A stretch of 64,000 nucleotides of DNA from Rhodopseudomonas palustris JSC-3b. GTDB taxonomy: Bacteria > Pseudomonadota > Alphaproteobacteria > Rhizobiales > Xanthobacteraceae. Of this stretch, positions 28,892-39,262 are shown one piece after another; position 1 is the stretch's first letter; every line of letters begins with the position of its first letter. The translations under genes and the position numbers were made by a program. A model generated the notes under the pieces. The model ran no database searches and was not told the origin of the DNA. It was given only the letters and a program-made list of their open reading frames with translations. Where the stretch lies: positions 3,797,510 through 3,861,509 of the forward strand of contig KI632513.1 in the NCBI GenBank assembly GCA_000504425.1, written 5' to 3'.

Positions 28892-30127
28892 TCAGCGCCG
28901 GAACCGCGCCACCAGTTCGACATGCGGGGTGTGGCGGAACTGATCGACCGGCGTCACCTGATCGATGGTGTAGCCGCCGTCCAGCAGAATACGGGCGTCG
29001 CGCGCGAAGGTCGCGACATTGCACGACACGGCAACGACCAACGGCACCTTGCTTTTGGCAAGCTGCTGGCACTGCGCCTGTGCGCCCTGGCGCGGCGGAT
29101 CGAACACCACCGCGTCAACGTCCTGCAATTCCTGCGGCACCAAGGGGCGGCGGAACAGGTCGCGGGTGTCGATCGTCATCGGCTTGAGGCCGGGCGCGCC
29201 CGTCGCCTTTTTCAGCGCGGCGATCGCGCCGGCCTCGCTGTCATAGGCCCGGACCCGGGCCTTGCCGGCCAGCCGCAGCGCAAACGGCCCGACGCCGCAG
29301 AACAGGTCCGCGACGGTTTTCGCCTTGGCGCAGCGTTCGCTGACCAACGCGGCCAGCGTCTCCTCGCCGGCGCGGGTCGCCTGCAGAAAGCTGCCGGGCG
29401 GCAGCGCCACCGGGATATTGCCGATCCGGATGGTCGGCGGCGTGCGCATCAGCACCATTTCGCCATGCCGGGTCAGCCGCGCCAGCTTGTGCTGTTCGGC
29501 GAGCTTGGACAGCAGTGTGATATGGCGCGGCAGCAGCGGCCCCGAGCCGCGGATATCGACGTCGAGTCCCTCCTCGGCGGCGGTGACCTGGATGTCGAGC
29601 GGCTTGCCCTCGCTGATCAGCGGCTCGGCCAGCGCCCATGCGGCGTCGAGCGCGCCGTCCAGCGCCGGATCGAGAATCGGGCAGCGGTCGATCGGCACGA
29701 TGTCGTGCTGCCCGGCCGCGGCGAACCCGACCTTGACCACCTCATGGGTGCCCTGGCGGGCATGCACCGTGATGCGGCGCCGGCCGGCGCCATGGGCGTC
29801 GATCAAGGGTGCCACTTCGCAGGCGATCCCGGCCTGCTGCAGCGTTTCCACCACGATGTCGCGCTTCCAGGCCTGGTAGCGATCGGCCTGCCAGTGCTGA
29901 ATGGCGCAGCCGCCGCATATGCCAAAATGGCGGCATAGCGGTTCGATGCGTTCGCCGCTTGGCTGGGTGACGCTGACCAGCCGGCGGCGGTCGGGATGGC
30001 CCGGCACCGGCGCGCCCTCGACGGTCTCGCCGCCGAGGGTAAACGGAACGTAAATCGCGGCGCCATTGCGGATGGCGACGCCATCACCGCGGTGGCCGAC
30101 ATGGTCGATGACGAGAGCTTCGGTCAT
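28892..30127 (-). CDS. 23S rRNA (uracil-5-)-methyltransferase-like enzyme (RlmD/TrmA family)
   Basis: SAM-dependent methyltransferase for C5 of uridine in RNA. The 411 residues start with a TRAM-like region (about 1-55). A cysteine set C65, C71, C74 and C149 can hold a 4Fe-4S cluster as in RlmD. It continues with [13 protein letters not shown] (SAM site), VFDPPRQGA and the nucleophile C369 in [13 protein letters not shown]. The ATG at 30127 fits the family start, whereas the open frame extends to 30340 inside the MATE gene. The target base (1939 or 747 of 23S, or tRNA position 54) cannot be told. Confidence 0.9.
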   Translation of the reverse strand: MTEALVIDHVGHRGDGVAIRNGAAIYVPFTLGGETVEGAPVPGHPDRRRLVSVTQPSGERIEPLCRHFGICGGCAIQHWQADRYQAWKRDIVVETLQQAGIACEVAPLIDAHGAGRRRITVHARQGTHEVVKVGFAAAGQHDIVPIDRCPILDPALDGALDAAWALAEPLISEGKPLDIQVTAAEEGLDVDIRGSGPLLPRHITLLSKLAEQHKLARLTRHGEMVLMRTPPTIRIGNIPVALPPGSFLQATRAGEETLAALVSERCAKAKTVADLFCGVGPFALRLAGKARVRAYDSEAGAIAALKKATGAPGLKPMTIDTRDLFRRPLVPQELQDVDAVVFDPPRQGAQAQCQQLAKSKVPLVVAVSCNVATFARDARILLDGGYTIDQVTPVDQFRHTPHVELVARFRR

Positions 30128-30171
30128 GGCGTTGCGATAGCCTGCGGCCGCTGGGGCGTAAAGCGAACCGC

Positions 30172-31584
30172 TCAGCGCCGCGCCGAAATCGTCAGCGCGT
30201 CGCGGCTGAGCAGATGGAAGCGCCACACCAGCAGCACCGCATAGACGGTGAGGCCGACCGCCAGCCCGATCCAGACACCGGAAGGGCCGAGCCCGCCCGG
30301 GAAGCCGAGCAGATACGAGCACGGAAAGCCGATCCCCCAAAAACCGAGCGCAGCGAACAGCAGCGGAATGCGGGTGTCGTTGCGGCCGCGCAGCGCGCCA
30401 TTGGCCACCACCTGCATGCCGTCGGCGACGAAGAAGCTGGCGCCGACCACCAGCAGCGCGGCGGTGATCTGCGCGGTTTCGTTGCTCGCGCCGGTGTCGC
30501 CCAGGAACAGCACCGGGATCTGGTGCCGGGTCAGCGCCACCAGCAGCGTCATCGCCGCCATGAACAATAGGCCGAGCCAGATCGCGGTGAAACCGGCGCG
30601 CCGGGCCGACATTTGGTCGTCACGGCCAATGGCATGGCCGACCCGCACCGTGGCCGCCAGCGAAATGCCGAGCGGCACCATGAACATCACGGCGGCGATC
30701 TGCAGCGCGATCTGGTGGGCGGCGAGTGCACTGGTGCCGATCTGGCCCATCAGCAGCGCCGCCGCCGCGAACACGCCATATTCCAGCAGCGAGGAGCCGG
30801 AGATCGGCAGGCCGAGCGCCAGCAGTCGGCGCATCAGCGGCCAGTCCGGGCGCAGCAGGTCTTGCAGCACGGCATATTTGCGAAACGGCCGGCAGGTCGC
30901 GGAGATCACCGCCGCCGCGATGCACATCGCGGCCGCCACCAAGGTGGTAGCGAGACCCGCGCCAAAAATGCCAAGCTCCGGCAGGCCGAACGCGCCGTGG
31001 ATCAGCGCATAGGCCAGCACGGCGTTGGTCGGAATCGCGGCGAGCGTGATCCACAGCGCCGGTCCCGGCGCGTTGACCGCGCCCATGAAGCCGCGGAACG
31101 CGATGAACACCCAGGACGGCACCAGCGACCAGGCCAGGCCCTCAAGATAGCGGCCGGCGAGTTGCGACGAGGCCGGGTCCTGACCGAGCGCCAGCAAGAT
31201 GTCCTCACTTTGCAGCTGCAGCCAGGTGAGCGGAACGCCAACGATAAAAGTCGCCCACAGCCCGACGCGCAGCGCGGCCCGCACGCGGCGCGGCGCGCGC
31301 GCGCCAAAGGCCTGCGCGCCCAGCGGCGTCACCGCCGACACCAGGCCGATGCCCATGGTGAAGGTTGCGAACAGCACGATATGCGCCAGCGCCGCGGCTG
31401 CGACTGCGGTTTCGCCGAGCCGGCCGATCAGCGCGAGGTCGGTGGTCATCATCGCCACCTGGCCAAGCTGGGTCAGCGCCATCGGCACGGCCAGCGTAAA
31501 GGTCTCGGCAATTTCCGTGCGCCACGCAGACAATTTCGCCGACGCGTGAGCGTCGGCGGCAAGACTAAAAGCAGGGGATGTCAT
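30172..31584 (-). CDS. MATE-family multidrug efflux transporter
   Basis: A 470-residue inner-membrane protein with twelve hydrophobic segments in two similar halves. The N-terminal half has [23 protein letters not shown] with the following PLGAQAFGA stretch, and the second half starts near 245 with [15 protein letters not shown] and contains [12 protein letters not shown]. Exports drugs or metabolites using Na+ or H+ gradients. The RNA methyltransferase gene starts 45 bases downstream on the same strand, so they may be co-transcribed. Confidence 0.92.
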   Translation of the reverse strand: MTSPAFSLAADAHASAKLSAWRTEIAETFTLAVPMALTQLGQVAMMTTDLALIGRLGETAVAAAALAHIVLFATFTMGIGLVSAVTPLGAQAFGARAPRRVRAALRVGLWATFIVGVPLTWLQLQSEDILLALGQDPASSQLAGRYLEGLAWSLVPSWVFIAFRGFMGAVNAPGPALWITLAAIPTNAVLAYALIHGAFGLPELGIFGAGLATTLVAAAMCIAAAVISATCRPFRKYAVLQDLLRPDWPLMRRLLALGLPISGSSLLEYGVFAAAALLMGQIGTSALAAHQIALQIAAVMFMVPLGISLAATVRVGHAIGRDDQMSARRAGFTAIWLGLLFMAAMTLLVALTRHQIPVLFLGDTGASNETAQITAALLVVGASFFVADGMQVVANGALRGRNDTRIPLLFAALGFWGIGFPCSYLLGFPGGLGPSGVWIGLAVGLTVYAVLLVWRFHLLSRDALTISARR

Positions 31585-31665
31585 CGCGGCACCATAGAGG
31601 CGAGTCGCGGCGACAGCATGACCAAATCTGCGGTCATGATGGCGCAGCGCGCCAGTTCCGCGGGA

Positions 31666-32445
31666 CTATCCGCGTGCCGGCAGCGGGCCGTGGTAACGGG
31701 CGCCGAGAAAGAACTCGCGATTGCCGTCGCCGCCTGCGATCGCGGACGGGAAAATCGCGATGTCGCGGCAGCCGAGCGCGGCCGCGAAGCTCTCGATCTT
31801 GGCGCAGACCGCGTCATGGACGCTGCCGTCCTTGATGATGCCGCGCTTATTGTGGCCGCCCTGGACTTCGAATTGCGGCTTGATCAGCACCAGCAGCGAC
31901 GCCGGCCGGGCGGCGAGTGCCAGCGCCGGCGGTAGCACCTGCTCCAGCGAGATGAAGCTGGCGTCGATCACCACCACCTCCGGCGCATTGGGCAGCGACC
32001 CCGCCGCCGCGAGCGCGCGAATGTCGGTGCCTTCCATCGAGACGATGTTGGGATGGCCGCGCAGCGAGGCGTGCAACTGATCGTGCCCGACATCGACCGC
32101 AAATACCTGCCGCGCGCCGTGGCGCAGCAGCACGTCGGTAAAGCCGCCGGTGGAAGCGCCGACGTCGAGACAAATCCGGCCGGCGATCTCGATCCGGTAG
32201 TGTTTGAGCGCGCCTTCCAGTTTGACGCCGCCGCGCGATACATAAGGGTGCGCCGGCTCGGCTTCGATCACCGCATCCGCGGCGATCGGCTCCGATGGCT
32301 TGGCGATCTTCTTGCCGTCGGCAAACACCAGGCCAGCTGCGATCGCCGCCTGCGCGCGGGCGCGGCTTTCAAACACGCCGCGTTCCACCAAAGCAACATC
32401 GGCGCGTTTGCGCGGCGCGGCGGTGGGCTGGGTCGGCGTGGTCAT
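31666..32445 (-). CDS. tlyA: TlyA-family rRNA (cytidine-2'-O)-methyltransferase
   Basis: The 259-residue protein has an N-terminal S4 RNA-binding domain (about 14-75, RADVALVERGVFESRARAQ) and a FtsJ-like Rossmann methyltransferase domain with the SAM motif DVGASTGGFTDVLL (about 95-108) and KPQFEV. TlyA methylates 2'-O positions of cytidines in 16S/23S rRNA. The gene name hemolysin A is historical. Its start overlaps the stop of the deoxyribosyltransferase gene by four bases, so the two are coupled; dxs lies further upstream, separated from them by a terminator. Confidence 0.93.
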   Translation of the reverse strand: MTTPTQPTAAPRKRADVALVERGVFESRARAQAAIAAGLVFADGKKIAKPSEPIAADAVIEAEPAHPYVSRGGVKLEGALKHYRIEIAGRICLDVGASTGGFTDVLLRHGARQVFAVDVGHDQLHASLRGHPNIVSMEGTDIRALAAAGSLPNAPEVVVIDASFISLEQVLPPALALAARPASLLVLIKPQFEVQGGHNKRGIIKDGSVHDAVCAKIESFAAALGCRDIAIFPSAIAGGDGNREFFLGARYHGPLPARG

Positions 32446-32996
32446 CGCGCTGCCCAGTGCGAGACGGCGAGTTCGATGCAGCGCTCAAAGGCTGTGAGAT
32501 CGTGCCACAGATCATCGGGCGCCTGCGCCGGGGTCACCAGCGCGCAGCCATAGAGATCGAGCGCGTGCATCATCATCAGATTGTCGGCGAGGCCGAAATC
32601 CTCGACCAGATGGCCGTTGGCGTCGTGCAGCGCGCCGCCTTGCTGCTGCACCACGCCGCGCGCCGCGACGCGCTGCGGGTAGGGCGCCGGATCGTTGGAA
32701 TAGCCCAGGCACAGCTTGCCGCGCCCGGCCATGAAGCCGAGTTCGTACACCGTGCCGGCGTCGGCGCTCGGGCCGCGAAACGGCGTCAGATTGGCGATGA
32801 TCGCGTCGGCTGCGATCATCATCGCCTGATTGGCGCGGAAAATTTGCAGCGAGGCCGCTTCGCTGTCGGCGCTTAGTTCATTGTCGAGCGGATAGAGCCC
32901 GGTGCAGCCGTGGCGGGCGCATAGCTCGGCCTTGCGCCGGCCGATCTCGCGCGCATCGGGCAAAAACACGTCGGGGCCGGCGAGATAGATTTTCAT
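32442..32996 (-). CDS. Nucleoside 2-deoxyribosyltransferase family protein
   Basis: A 184-residue protein with the family start MKIYLAGPDVFLPDA, the acidic ANLTPFRGPSADAGTVYELGFM stretch holding the likely catalytic Glu (YELG), and a C-terminal helix. Such enzymes swap bases on deoxynucleosides or hydrolyse deoxynucleotides in salvage. ATG 32996 is preferred to GTG 33005 because the sequence at that point matches the family start. It overlaps tlyA by four bases. Confidence 0.88.
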   Translation of the reverse strand: MKIYLAGPDVFLPDAREIGRRKAELCARHGCTGLYPLDNELSADSEAASLQIFRANQAMMIAADAIIANLTPFRGPSADAGTVYELGFMAGRGKLCLGYSNDPAPYPQRVAARGVVQQQGGALHDANGHLVEDFGLADNLMMMHALDLYGCALVTPAQAPDDLWHDLTAFERCIELAVSHWAAR

Positions 32997-33012
32997 GACG
33001 TCCACAAACGAA

Positions 33013-33045
33013 ACGGCGGCGACGCGAATGTCGCGCCGCCGCCGT
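33013..33045 (-). terminator. Rho-independent terminator after dxs
   Basis: On the minus strand the stem ACGGCGGC ... GCCGCCGT (inner GAC/GTC pairing adds length) is followed by TTTCGTTT. It lies 24 bases beyond the dxs stop and 17 bases before the next minus-strand gene, so it should separate dxs from the deoxyribosyltransferase-tlyA pair. Confidence 0.7.
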
Positions 33046-33068
33046 GATTTCTCAATAGCGAGGCTGGA

Positions 33069-34994
33069 TCAGGCCAGCTTGCCGACTTCGCCCTGGTGCT
33101 CCTTGCCGAGCGCCTCGAACACCTTCTTGACGATGCCCTTGGCGTCGAGCCCGGCGCGCGCATAGAGCGCGTTCGGCGAGTCGTGGTCCATGAACTCGTC
33201 GGGCAGCACCATCGAGCGGGCGCGCACTTCGCCGTCAAGCATGCCGTTGTCCGACAGGCACTGCATCACATGGCTGCCGAAACCGCCGATCGAGCCTTCT
33301 TCGATGGTGATCAGCACTTCATGCTCGCGGGCCAGCTTCAGCACCAGATCGACATCGAGCGGCTTCAGGAAGCGCGCGTCGGCGACGGTGGTGGACAGGC
33401 CGAGCGTGGCCAGCTCATCGGCGGCCTTCTCGCATTCGGCGAGACGGGTGCCGAACGACAGCAGCGCCACCTTGTTGCCCTGACGGACGATGCGGCCCTT
33501 GCCGATTTCCAGCGGGGTGCCGACTTCCGGCATCTCGACGCCGCGGCCTTCGCCGCGCGGATAGCGCACCGCGCTCGGCCGATCGTTGATCGCGACCTGG
33601 GTCGCAACCATGTTGACCAGCTCGGCTTCGTCGGAAGCGGCCATGATCACCATGTTGGGCAGACAGCCGAGATAGGCGTTGTCGAACGCGCCAGCATGGG
33701 TCGCGCCGTCGGCGCCGACCAGACCGGCGCGGTCGATCGCAAAGCGCACCGGCAGGCTCTGCAGCGCCACGTCATGCACCACCTGGTCATAGCCGCGCTG
33801 CAGGAAGGTCGAATAGATCGCGCAGAACGGCTTAAAGCCTTCGGCGGCCAGACCCGCGGCGAAGGTCACCGCATGCTGCTCGGCGATGCCGACGTCAAAG
33901 GTACGCTTCGGGAACACCTTCTCGAACAGATCGATGCCGGTGCCGGACGGCATCGCGGCGGTGATGCCGACGATCTTGTCGTCCTTCTGCGCTTCCTTGA
34001 CCAGGCTCTGGCCGAACACGTTCTGATAGGACGGGGCGTTGGACTTGGTCTTGGCCTGGGTGCCGGTGGCGACGTCGAACTTCACCACGGCATGGTACTT
34101 GTCGGAGGCCGCTTCCGCCGGGGCGTAGCCCTTGCCCTTCTGGGTGACCACGTGGATCAGGAACGGGCCGGTGTCGGCGTCGCGCACGTTCTCCAGGATC
34201 GGCAGCAGGTGGTCGAGATTGTGACCATCAACCGGGCCGACATAATAGAAGCCCAGTTCCTCGAACAGCGTGCCGCCGCCCATCATGAAGCCGCGCGAAT
34301 ATTCCTCGGCGCGGGCGGCACGATCGGCGATCAGCTTCGGCAGGTGCTTGCCGATCTGCTTGCCGGCTTCGCGCAGCGAACGATAGGTCTTGCCCGAGTA
34401 CAGCCGCGACAGATAGGCCGACATCGCGCCGACCGGCGGCGCGATCGACATATTGTTGTCGTTGAGAATGACGATAAGACGAGAGTTCATCGCGCCGGCA
34501 TTGTTCATGGCCTCATAGGCCATGCCGGCGGAAATCGAGCCGTCGCCGATCACGGCGATAACATTGTTTTTACCTTTGGCGAGGTCGCGGGCCACCGCCA
34601 TGCCGAGGCCGGCCGAGATCGAGGTCGAGGAGTGGCCGGTGCCGAACGGATCGTATTCGCTCTCGGCGCGCTTGACGAAGCCGGACAGGCCGCCGGCCAT
34701 GCGCAGCGTGCGGATACGGTCGCGGCGCCCGGTGAGGATCTTGTGGGGGTAAGCCTGATGGCCGACGTCCCAGATCAGGCGATCGCGCGGGGTGTCGAAC
34801 ACGTAATGGAGCGCGGTGGTCAGTTCGACCACGCCGAGACCGGCGCCGAAATGGCCCCCGGTTACCGAGACGGCGTCGATCATCTCCGTGCGCAGTTCAT
34901 CAGCGACCTGCCGAAGCTGGTCGACCCGCATTTTGCGCAGATCGTCGGGCGTACGGATGGTGTCGAGAAGCGGCGTTTTACTGAAGTCGGTCAC
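33069..34994 (-). CDS. dxs: 1-deoxy-D-xylulose-5-phosphate synthase
   Basis: First enzyme of the MEP isoprenoid pathway, joining pyruvate and glyceraldehyde 3-phosphate with thiamine diphosphate. The 641 residues contain the N-terminal [15 protein letters not shown], the thiamine-binding [18 protein letters not shown] to LNDNNMSI stretch, the transketolase-like middle domain ([29 protein letters not shown]) and a C-terminal domain. Start is GTG 34994. In phototrophic relatives dxs often sits near carotenoid genes, but here none is seen. Monocistronic, with its own terminator. Confidence 0.97.
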   Translation of the reverse strand: MTDFSKTPLLDTIRTPDDLRKMRVDQLRQVADELRTEMIDAVSVTGGHFGAGLGVVELTTALHYVFDTPRDRLIWDVGHQAYPHKILTGRRDRIRTLRMAGGLSGFVKRAESEYDPFGTGHSSTSISAGLGMAVARDLAKGKNNVIAVIGDGSISAGMAYEAMNNAGAMNSRLIVILNDNNMSIAPPVGAMSAYLSRLYSGKTYRSLREAGKQIGKHLPKLIADRAARAEEYSRGFMMGGGTLFEELGFYYVGPVDGHNLDHLLPILENVRDADTGPFLIHVVTQKGKGYAPAEAASDKYHAVVKFDVATGTQAKTKSNAPSYQNVFGQSLVKEAQKDDKIVGITAAMPSGTGIDLFEKVFPKRTFDVGIAEQHAVTFAAGLAAEGFKPFCAIYSTFLQRGYDQVVHDVALQSLPVRFAIDRAGLVGADGATHAGAFDNAYLGCLPNMVIMAASDEAELVNMVATQVAINDRPSAVRYPRGEGRGVEMPEVGTPLEIGKGRIVRQGNKVALLSFGTRLAECEKAADELATLGLSTTVADARFLKPLDVDLVLKLAREHEVLITIEEGSIGGFGSHVMQCLSDNGMLDGEVRARSMVLPDEFMDHDSPNALYARAGLDAKGIVKKVFEALGKEHQGEVGKLA

Positions 34995-35442
34995 GGTGAT
35001 TTCCAGTCTCGCTATTGGGGGACCATTGTCCCCGGTGACGAACGGTCTCGATCAGGTTCTGCTCGGAAAGACGCAAGCACCGTGCGCTGTTCAGGCCTGG
35101 CTGACTTTCGACAAGCTGAAAAACCCGCCCGAGGCCGAGAATGTGTTTTCGGTCGTAACTGTGAACAAAATCACTTCTTGCAGCGCAACGTAGCAGCAAA
35201 TTTCCGATGCGCGCCGTCGCCGAACCCGCGAGCGTTTCGCGCATAAGCCCGTACCATTACACAAGGACGGCGGCAAAGCCAACGGGCAACGGCTCGCCAG
35301 TTGGTCGGTGGAACCATAGTTCCATGAGACATTTGGCGAGTCCGCGGCATCGAGCCGCAGGAATTGCATCCCAATTAGCGATCAGTTCAGGAATAAATGG
35401 GCGGTGGTGCCCGGCCCGCACGGTACGCGGCGCAGCGGTGTT
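34995..35442. other. Intergenic stretch between dxs and xseB
   Basis: These 448 bases precede dxs on the minus strand. Open frames such as 34978-35244 (minus) and 35207-35572 (plus) have no ribosome sites or recognisable families. No strong hairpin or repeat is seen. The dxs promoter should lie here, but I cannot place it. Confidence 0.45.
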
Positions 35443-35688
35443 CTATTCCATATCGAGCGGCGCGGTGCCGGTCGGCTGGCCTTGGGCGTCGGTGGTAATT
35501 TTATCCACGCGGGCCTCGGCGGCGCGCAGCAGCTCCTCGCAGCGCCGCTTCAAGGCTTCGCCGCGCTCATAGATCGCCACCGACTCTTCCAGCGGCACCT
35601 TGCCGTCTTCCAGCCGCCTGACGATCGACTCCAGCTCCTCAATCGCGCGCTCAAAGCTCAGCGTCTTGACGTCGTCAGTGTCGGCCAT
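35443..35688 (-). CDS. xseB: Exodeoxyribonuclease VII small subunit
   Basis: The 81-residue helical partner of XseA. The family pattern is clear: [37 protein letters not shown], split here as two helices with the conserved LE-x-I-V-x-x-LE and G-x-L-x-L/V-E-x-S blocks. XseB coats the long coiled-coil of XseA in exonuclease VII. It is followed, in transcription order, by a long gap before dxs. In many Rhizobiales the two are neighbours, as here. Confidence 0.95.
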   Translation of the reverse strand: MADTDDVKTLSFERAIEELESIVRRLEDGKVPLEESVAIYERGEALKRRCEELLRAAEARVDKITTDAQGQPTGTAPLDME

Positions 35689-35758
35689 GGTTCGTTTCCG
35701 GGGCAGGGAGTCGGGCGCAGACCGGCGGTCCGCGGCGGGCAGCCAGACGGGAGGATGA

Positions 35759-36688
35759 TCACGCTCCCATCAGGGCCAAGACGTGGGCATTCACCGATTC
35801 CCGCAAGCCCTGCAGGTCATAACCGCCTTCGAGCACCGAGACAATGCGGCCGCCGGCACAGCCATCGGCGACCTCCATCAGCTTGCGCGTCACCCAGGCA
35901 AAGTCCTCGGTCTGCAGATTGAGGCTGGCCAGCGGATCGCGGCAATGGGCATCAAAGCCGGCCGAAATCACGATCAATTCCGGCGCGAACTGGCGCAGCC
36001 GTGGAAGGATCAGATCATCGAATGCCGAGCGGAATTTCTCGCTGCCATCCTCCGATTGCAGCGGCGCATTGACGATCGTGTTGTGCTCGCCGCGCTCGCT
36101 CGCGGAGCCGGTGCCGGGAAACAGCGGCATCTGATGGGTCGAGCAATACATCACCGTCGGGTCGGCCCAGAAAATCTCCTGGGTGCCATTGCCATGATGG
36201 ACATCGAAATCGACCACCGCGGCGCGGGCGATGCCATATTTGCGCTGCGCATAGCGCGCCGCGATCGCGGCATTGCCGAAGAAGCAGAACCCCATCGGCT
36301 TGCCGATTTCGGCATGATGGCCCGGCGGACGGGTGGCCACGAACGCGTTGTTGACCTGTCCGGTCATCACCGCGTCGGTGGCGGTGACCGCGCCGCCGAC
36401 GCTGCGCAGCGCCGCTTCCCAGGTGCCGGGCGACATCGAGGTGTCGCTATCGACAAAAACCAGGCCGTTGAGCGGCGCCATCTGGCGCAGTTCGACGATG
36501 TGATGATCAGTATGGCAGAGCGCGATCACGTCGAGATCGCCTTCCGGCGCTTCCGCGCGCTGCAATGCAGCAAAGCGCGGCTCGGCCAGACCCTGATTGA
36601 CGGCGCGCAGCCGGTCGGCTCGTTCCGGATGCCCGTAGGGCGTGTCGTGCTCCAGACAGGCGGGATGCGATAGATACAGCGTGGCCAT
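35759..36688 (-). CDS. Histone deacetylase-fold protein (class II HDAC/AcuC-like)
   Basis: Zinc amidohydrolase of 309 residues. The active-site pair H124-H125 in RPPGHHAE and the zinc ligands D162 and H164 in [11 protein letters not shown] are present, together with the late ISAGFDAH aspartate, so it should be catalytically active. Likely substrates are acetyl-lysine in proteins, acetylpolyamines or related amides. ATG 36688 is taken; an in-frame TTG precedes it directly. xseB follows after 70 bases on the same strand, so they may share a transcript. Confidence 0.93.
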   Translation of the reverse strand: MATLYLSHPACLEHDTPYGHPERADRLRAVNQGLAEPRFAALQRAEAPEGDLDVIALCHTDHHIVELRQMAPLNGLVFVDSDTSMSPGTWEAALRSVGGAVTATDAVMTGQVNNAFVATRPPGHHAEIGKPMGFCFFGNAAIAARYAQRKYGIARAAVVDFDVHHGNGTQEIFWADPTVMYCSTHQMPLFPGTGSASERGEHNTIVNAPLQSEDGSEKFRSAFDDLILPRLRQFAPELIVISAGFDAHCRDPLASLNLQTEDFAWVTRKLMEVADGCAGGRIVSVLEGGYDLQGLRESVNAHVLALMGA

Positions 36689-36783
36689 CAAAGGTTACCT
36701 GCCGCGGCGGGCGCGCAATGCGTTCTGATCAATCTAGTTGGGAAAACCGCCTTCTGAAAGGGGAGCTAGACGTAAGTCTGCCG

Positions 36784-38448
36784 TCAGTCGATCCGGCGTA
36801 TGCGCTGCAGCGCCGGTGGCGACAGCGGATTGTTGGCCCGGAAATACGCATCGAGCGCATCGACGTCATAGCTGCCGACATGCGGATCGGTGCCGTCCTT
36901 GAAGCCGGTGAAGCCGTCGCCGCCCTCGGCCAGGAAGCTGTTGATGGTGACGCGGTAGCTCTTTTCGGGGTCGATCGGCTGATCACCAAGCCGCAGCGAG
37001 TCCGCTGCGATACGCTGGCCCTGCGGCGCACTTCCGGTCCACGCATAGCTGAATCCGCGCGACACCTGCAGGATGCGCGGCCGCGCCGGATCGGCCCATT
37101 GCTGCTCCAGGGTTTGCTTGATCTGCGCGCCGGTGAGCGTCACCGTCACCAGCTGGTTGCGAAATGGCTGGCTGGCGAACACTTCGCCATAGCTGACCGC
37201 GCCGTCGTTTTGCATGACGATGCTGTTGCGGATGCCGCCCGGATTGGTGAAGGCGATCACCGCGCCGCCTTGTGCTGCATCGCTGCTGGCGGTGAGCTGC
37301 GCGTCGGCGATCACGCTGCCGAGCACGCTTTCGCCGGCCTCGTTCGGCTCGCGCATCAGTGCGGCGGTGATGGTGCCGGCGCGGCGTGCGGCGCGCGGCC
37401 CGGCGATCCGGCTATAGCTTTCGATCAGCTCGGTCTGGGCCGGGTCCTTGGCGTAGTCGGTGGTGCTGACAATGATGTTGTCGGCGGTGGCACTGACGAT
37501 GTCGCGGCTGTTTGGATCGAGCTGCACGTCGATCGCGGTGACCAGCGTGCCGTATTTTTCGCCGCTGGTGACCAGCCGGCCGTCGATCCGGCACACATAG
37601 GACTGATGGGTGTGGCCGCTGATCACCAGATCGACCGCGCGGTCGAGCTTTTGCACGATCTCGACGATCGGGCCGGAAATCGCCGGGCATTCGTTGCGCC
37701 CGCCCGCCGGAAAACCACCCTCATGGATCAGCACCACGATCGCTTCCACGCCGCGCGCTTTCAGCTCCGGCACCAGGCGATTGACGGTGTCGGCTTCATC
37801 GCGGAATTCCAATCCGGCGACGCCAGAGGGCGACACCATCTTCGGCGTGGCCTTCAATGTCAGGCCGATAAAGGCGACCGGCACGCCGGAAAATTCACGA
37901 ATTTCGTAAGGTGGCAGAATCGGCTTGCCAGTGGCGGTGTCGATGGTCGAGGCCGCCAGATATTTGAAAGCGGCGCCGGCAAAGGGCTGCGGCCCGTTGC
38001 AGCCATCAACCGGATGGCAGCCACCGTTCTGCATGCGCATCAATTCGGTGCGGCCTTCATCAAATTCGTGATTGCCGACCGCGCTCAGCGCCAGCCCCAT
38101 CAGCGACAGCGCTTCGATGGTCGGCTCGTCGTGAAACATCGACGACAAGAACGGGCTGGCACCGATCAGGTCGCCAGCTGCGACAAAAATCGAGTGCGGC
38201 CGACCGTCGCGGAGTTGCTTGAGCAGCGTGGCCATGTGCTCGGCGCCGCCGGCGGCCACCGTGCTGGTCTTGTCGCTGCCGGCAGGGTCGCGCAGCGTCA
38301 GTCCGCCCGGCGGCGGCTGCAAATAGCCGTGAAAATCGTTGATGGCGAGAATGCGCACATCGATGGGCTGCGCACGCGCCGGCCCGAGAGTGCCAGCGAG
38401 CACAGCGACCACTAGCGATGCGGCGAAATTCAGTCCGGTGCGGATCAT
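36784..38448 (-). CDS. Periplasmic 5'-nucleotidase/metallophosphoesterase
   Basis: An exported protein of 554 residues. The signal peptide (about 1-26, SLVVAVLAGTLGPARA) is followed by a calcineurin-like metallophosphoesterase domain with ILAINDFHG, GNHEFDEG and SGHTHQ, which supply the dinuclear metal site, and a C-terminal 5'-nucleotidase substrate domain (about 370-540, with FTNPGGIRNSI and INSFLAEGGDGF). It would hydrolyse external nucleotides to nucleosides for uptake. ATG 38448 is chosen at the start of the signal peptide rather than the frame start at 38529. Confidence 0.92.
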   Translation of the reverse strand: MIRTGLNFAASLVVAVLAGTLGPARAQPIDVRILAINDFHGYLQPPPGGLTLRDPAGSDKTSTVAAGGAEHMATLLKQLRDGRPHSIFVAAGDLIGASPFLSSMFHDEPTIEALSLMGLALSAVGNHEFDEGRTELMRMQNGGCHPVDGCNGPQPFAGAAFKYLAASTIDTATGKPILPPYEIREFSGVPVAFIGLTLKATPKMVSPSGVAGLEFRDEADTVNRLVPELKARGVEAIVVLIHEGGFPAGGRNECPAISGPIVEIVQKLDRAVDLVISGHTHQSYVCRIDGRLVTSGEKYGTLVTAIDVQLDPNSRDIVSATADNIIVSTTDYAKDPAQTELIESYSRIAGPRAARRAGTITAALMREPNEAGESVLGSVIADAQLTASSDAAQGGAVIAFTNPGGIRNSIVMQNDGAVSYGEVFASQPFRNQLVTVTLTGAQIKQTLEQQWADPARPRILQVSRGFSYAWTGSAPQGQRIAADSLRLGDQPIDPEKSYRVTINSFLAEGGDGFTGFKDGTDPHVGSYDVDALDAYFRANNPLSPPALQRIRRID

Positions 38449-38612
38449 GTCCGTGTCATTCCAGCTATCTTGCGTCCTGCGATGGCATCGCCGACGATGC
38501 TGCCCTAATCTGAACCCGTCCCGCGGCACGCGGGGCGTCGTTCGATGTGTCCGGTTTCGCGCGCCAGCAGCTTGTGCGAACCGGCGGCGAAGGGAGCGTT
38601 GCAGGATTCCAC

Positions 38613-39074
38613 ATGATGTATCGATGGATCGTTACTGGATTGGTCGCACTTGCCGGATCGGCGTCGATCGCGTTGGCCGAGCAGCCCGAAATTCCTCTGA
38701 TGAACGACAATGGCCCGCGCCTTGCCGATCTGATGGAGGGCGCGCAGAGCCGGCATGCCAAGCTATGGTTCGCGGGCAAGGCCGGCAACTGGAATCTCGC
38801 CGCTTACGAGATCAAGCAGATCCAATCCCGTCTCGAAGATGCCGCGACGCTGTATCCCGGCCTGCCGGTCACCGATCTCACCACCATGGCCGGTCCGTTG
38901 CGGGCGCTGGCGGAGGCTGTCAAAGCCAAGGAAGGCAAGCGCTTTGAAGTCGCGTTCGATGATGTGACGCGCGCCTGCAATGCCTGCCACGATGCCAGCA
39001 GCCGCGGCTTTATCAGCATCAAGCGGCCGACCGCGCCGCCGTTCAGCAACCAGGTGTTCGAGTACAAGAAGTAA
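38613..39074 (+). CDS. Class II cytochrome c-like periplasmic protein
   Basis: A 153-residue exported protein: signal peptide about 1-22 (LVALAGSASIALA), then helices with conserved aromatic residues and a single heme-attachment motif C122-N-A-C125-H126 close to the C-terminus. A CxxCH at the C-terminal end of a four-helix bundle is typical of class II cytochromes (c'-like). The tail FSNQVFEYKK follows. The function, electron carriage or NO binding, is open. ATG 38613 (CAGGA upstream) or 38616. It is divergent from the 5'-nucleotidase gene. Confidence 0.75.
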   Translation: MMYRWIVTGLVALAGSASIALAEQPEIPLMNDNGPRLADLMEGAQSRHAKLWFAGKAGNWNLAAYEIKQIQSRLEDAATLYPGLPVTDLTTMAGPLRALAEAVKAKEGKRFEVAFDDVTRACNACHDASSRGFISIKRPTAPPFSNQVFEYKK

Positions 39075-39107
39075 CGCCAACGGCGATTGATCAATCGCTT
39101 GCCGCAC

Positions 39108-39195
39108 GTCATGGCCGGGCTCGTCCCGGCCATCGACGTCTTTAATCGGCAGGCGTTCTTAATACGTCATGCCAACAACAAGCGCGGGCATGACG
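39108..39195. repeat. Dispersed nested-palindrome repeat, copy D
   Basis: Starts GTCATGGCCGGGCTCGTCC and ends GCGCGGGCATGACG like copy A. The joint has decayed (CGACGTCTT and AATACGTCA), so the outer pairing is weaker. The upstream flank AACGGCGATTGAT is shared with copy B. Confidence 0.8.
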
Positions 39196-39262
39196 GGCAA
39201 TGGCGGGTGCCGCTATCTGCGTCGCGGCGCTGCGGTTCTGATGGGATCAGAACCGCGTGCGT

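Noticed and set aside
33096-35246. 716-codon open frame opposite dxs
   Set aside because: It is the antisense shadow of dxs, whose protein is unmistakable; high GC makes such long mirror frames common.
36718-38415. 565-codon open frame opposite the 5'-nucleotidase gene
   Set aside because: Antisense of a gene with signal peptide and full metallophosphoesterase motifs; no ribosome site or family features.
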